Source: Actinomycetes bacterium (GTDB lineage Bacteria > Actinomycetota > Acidimicrobiia > Acidimicrobiales > Acidimicrobiaceae). Taken from it: a stretch of DNA of 5,585 nt. Both the position numbers and the translations under genes were made by a program. The notes below the pieces were generated by a model, which made no database searches, was not told where the DNA came from, and saw nothing but the letters and a program-made list of their open reading frames with translations. The first letter of the stretch is position 1; every line of letters starts with the position of its first letter. This document shows, piece by piece, positions 4,721 through 5,585 of this stretch. The stretch is from assembly GCA_021844725.1 (NCBI GenBank), contig JAKBSX010000244.1:1-5585 (forward strand). The letters run 5' to 3'.

Positions 4721-5585
4721 ATGAGCCAAAGGAAGGTATGGGGATTGGAAAAGATTTACCAGCGAGAGATCTTGCGACTCTATTACAAGATGGGAACAAA
4801 GAGACAGCATATAGCCGATGCATTGGGCATCAGCTTCGCAAGCGTTCAACGCGAGATTGAGATCGCCGAGCAAAACGGCGGGGCTCGGCTTTTGGATCTC
4901 AGCGAGTCTGAGCTTGCGAGCGTTCTTTATCCCATTAGGCCGGGACGAAAAGCCATGGATACAAAAGCTCAGCCGGATTGCGAGTACCTGGTATCAGAGT
5001 TGACAAAGAAAGGAGTCACCAAATCGCTGCTGTATAAAGAGTACGTCAATGAAAATCCAGGGAATGCATATGGATACTCGATGTTCTGCCAGAAGATCAG
5101 CGACTACATTTCCGCCTCGGCACTTACGATGGTGCTCGACCACAAACCAGGCGAAAAAGCATTCTTGGATTACTGTGGGGACACTGTGCCCATTTATGAC
5201 TCCGGAACCAACCAGGCCAGCTTTGAAGCAGAGATATTCCTAGACACTCTGGCTTACAGCGGATACAGCTACTTCGAAGCCCAGAGGCGCCAAGACAGCC
5301 AGTCGTTCACAGGAGGAATCGCTCGAGGTTTCACCTATTTCAATGGGGTGGTAAAGACCCTGGTGCCAGACAACCTGAAGGCCGGGGTGATTACAAACTC
5401 TAAATCTGACCTCAGGCTTTCGAGGGCAATGATGGAGCTGGCAGAGCATTACCAGGTATTCGTAGACCCTGCCAGAAAGTACCGCGCTAAAGACAAGGCA
5501 AAGGTCGAGGAACGGGTCGGATATGTACAGAGGAACGTGTTGGCGGCGCTCAGGGGCAAAAAGTTCTACTCCATCTCGGAACTGA
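4721..5585 (+). CDS. istA: IS21-family transposase IstA, N-terminal 288 codons (cut by window end)
   Basis: IstA is the DDE transposase of IS21 elements and works with the ATPase IstB, normally encoded just downstream. ATG at 4721 is preceded by a strong ribosome-binding site (aggaagggg, 4703-4711). Residues 15-46 form a helix-turn-helix (LRLYYKMGTKRQHIADALGI, then SVQRE) for DNA binding. The catalytic domain follows with all three acidic residues: D150 in AFLDYCGDTVPI, D217 in LVPDNLKAG, and E263 in DKAKVEERVG. The supporting block AEIFLDTLAYSGYSY is also typical. The frame is intact to the window edge, about 290 of the usual 400-500 residues, with no nonsense codon, so unlike the other elements here it may be active. 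The left end of the element must lie upstream of 4721, probably within 4590-4700, but its exact border is not clear. Confidence 0.9.
   Translation, partial: MSQRKVWGLEKIYQREILRLYYKMGTKRQHIADALGISFASVQREIEIAEQNGGARLLDLSESELASVLYPIRPGRKAMDTKAQPDCEYLVSELTKKGVTKSLLYKEYVNENPGNAYGYSMFCQKISDYISASALTMVLDHKPGEKAFLDYCGDTVPIYDSGTNQASFEAEIFLDTLAYSGYSYFEAQRRQDSQSFTGGIARGFTYFNGVVKTLVPDNLKAGVITNSKSDLRLSRAMMELAEHYQVFVDPARKYRAKDKAKVEERVGYVQRNVLAALRGKKFYSISEL

Noticed and set aside
1..5585. CRISPR array, tRNA or rRNA genes
   Set aside because: No regularly spaced identical repeats, and no tRNA- or rRNA-like conserved segments were seen on either strand.

Overview
The window looks like accessory DNA from a proteobacterium, probably a gammaproteobacterium. 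This is inferred only from gene families, insertion-sequence types and mid-range base composition; no housekeeping gene is present to place it more closely. It reads as a decayed anti-phage defence island: short defence or nucleotide-metabolism genes, several broken, packed between remnants of at least three kinds of insertion sequence.

Layout, left to right. (1) Bases 3-359, plus strand: the 3' end of an unrecognised gene. Its stop codon was followed directly by the start codon of a small gene (768-1028, plus strand). (2) A 391-bp internally deleted insertion sequence (364-754) has split this pair. It is flanked by a 17-bp direct repeat, carries several copies of an 18-bp end motif, and keeps only the last ~70 codons of a transposase. 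(3) On the minus strand lies a two-gene unit: a Nudix hydrolase (2675 to 2154) followed by an anti-phage dCTP deaminase of the AvcD/DCD family (2147 to 978). The deaminase stops before its zinc-binding catalytic motifs, so it should have no deaminase activity. The two reading frames are in the same phase and separated by one TAG codon. (4) Bases 2676-3012 hold an unassigned open frame. (5) Bases 3013-3430 hold the terminal inverted repeat and decayed C-terminal part of an IS3-family transposase. (6) Bases 3625-3792, minus strand, encode a 55-residue His/Cys protein that resembles a zinc ribbon. (7) Bases 4200-4698, minus strand, hold the C-terminal part of a UvrD-like helicase of the kind found in GajB-type defence proteins, frameshifted by a 22-bp tandem duplication. 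(8) From 4721 to the window end runs an intact N-terminal part of an IS21-family IstA transposase with all three DDE residues.

How the parts relate. The Nudix and deaminase genes would act on nucleotides: deaminases of this family deplete dCTP during phage infection, and a Nudix partner could process the resulting or related nucleotides (inference). The helicase fragment belongs to a class that cooperates with OLD-type nucleases in Gabija, but no nuclease gene is visible here. The most unusual signals are the single in-frame stop between Nudix and deaminase, the 22-bp frameshifting duplication in the helicase, an 80% identical 45-bp direct repeat 644 bp apart, and the insertion placed exactly at a stop/start junction.
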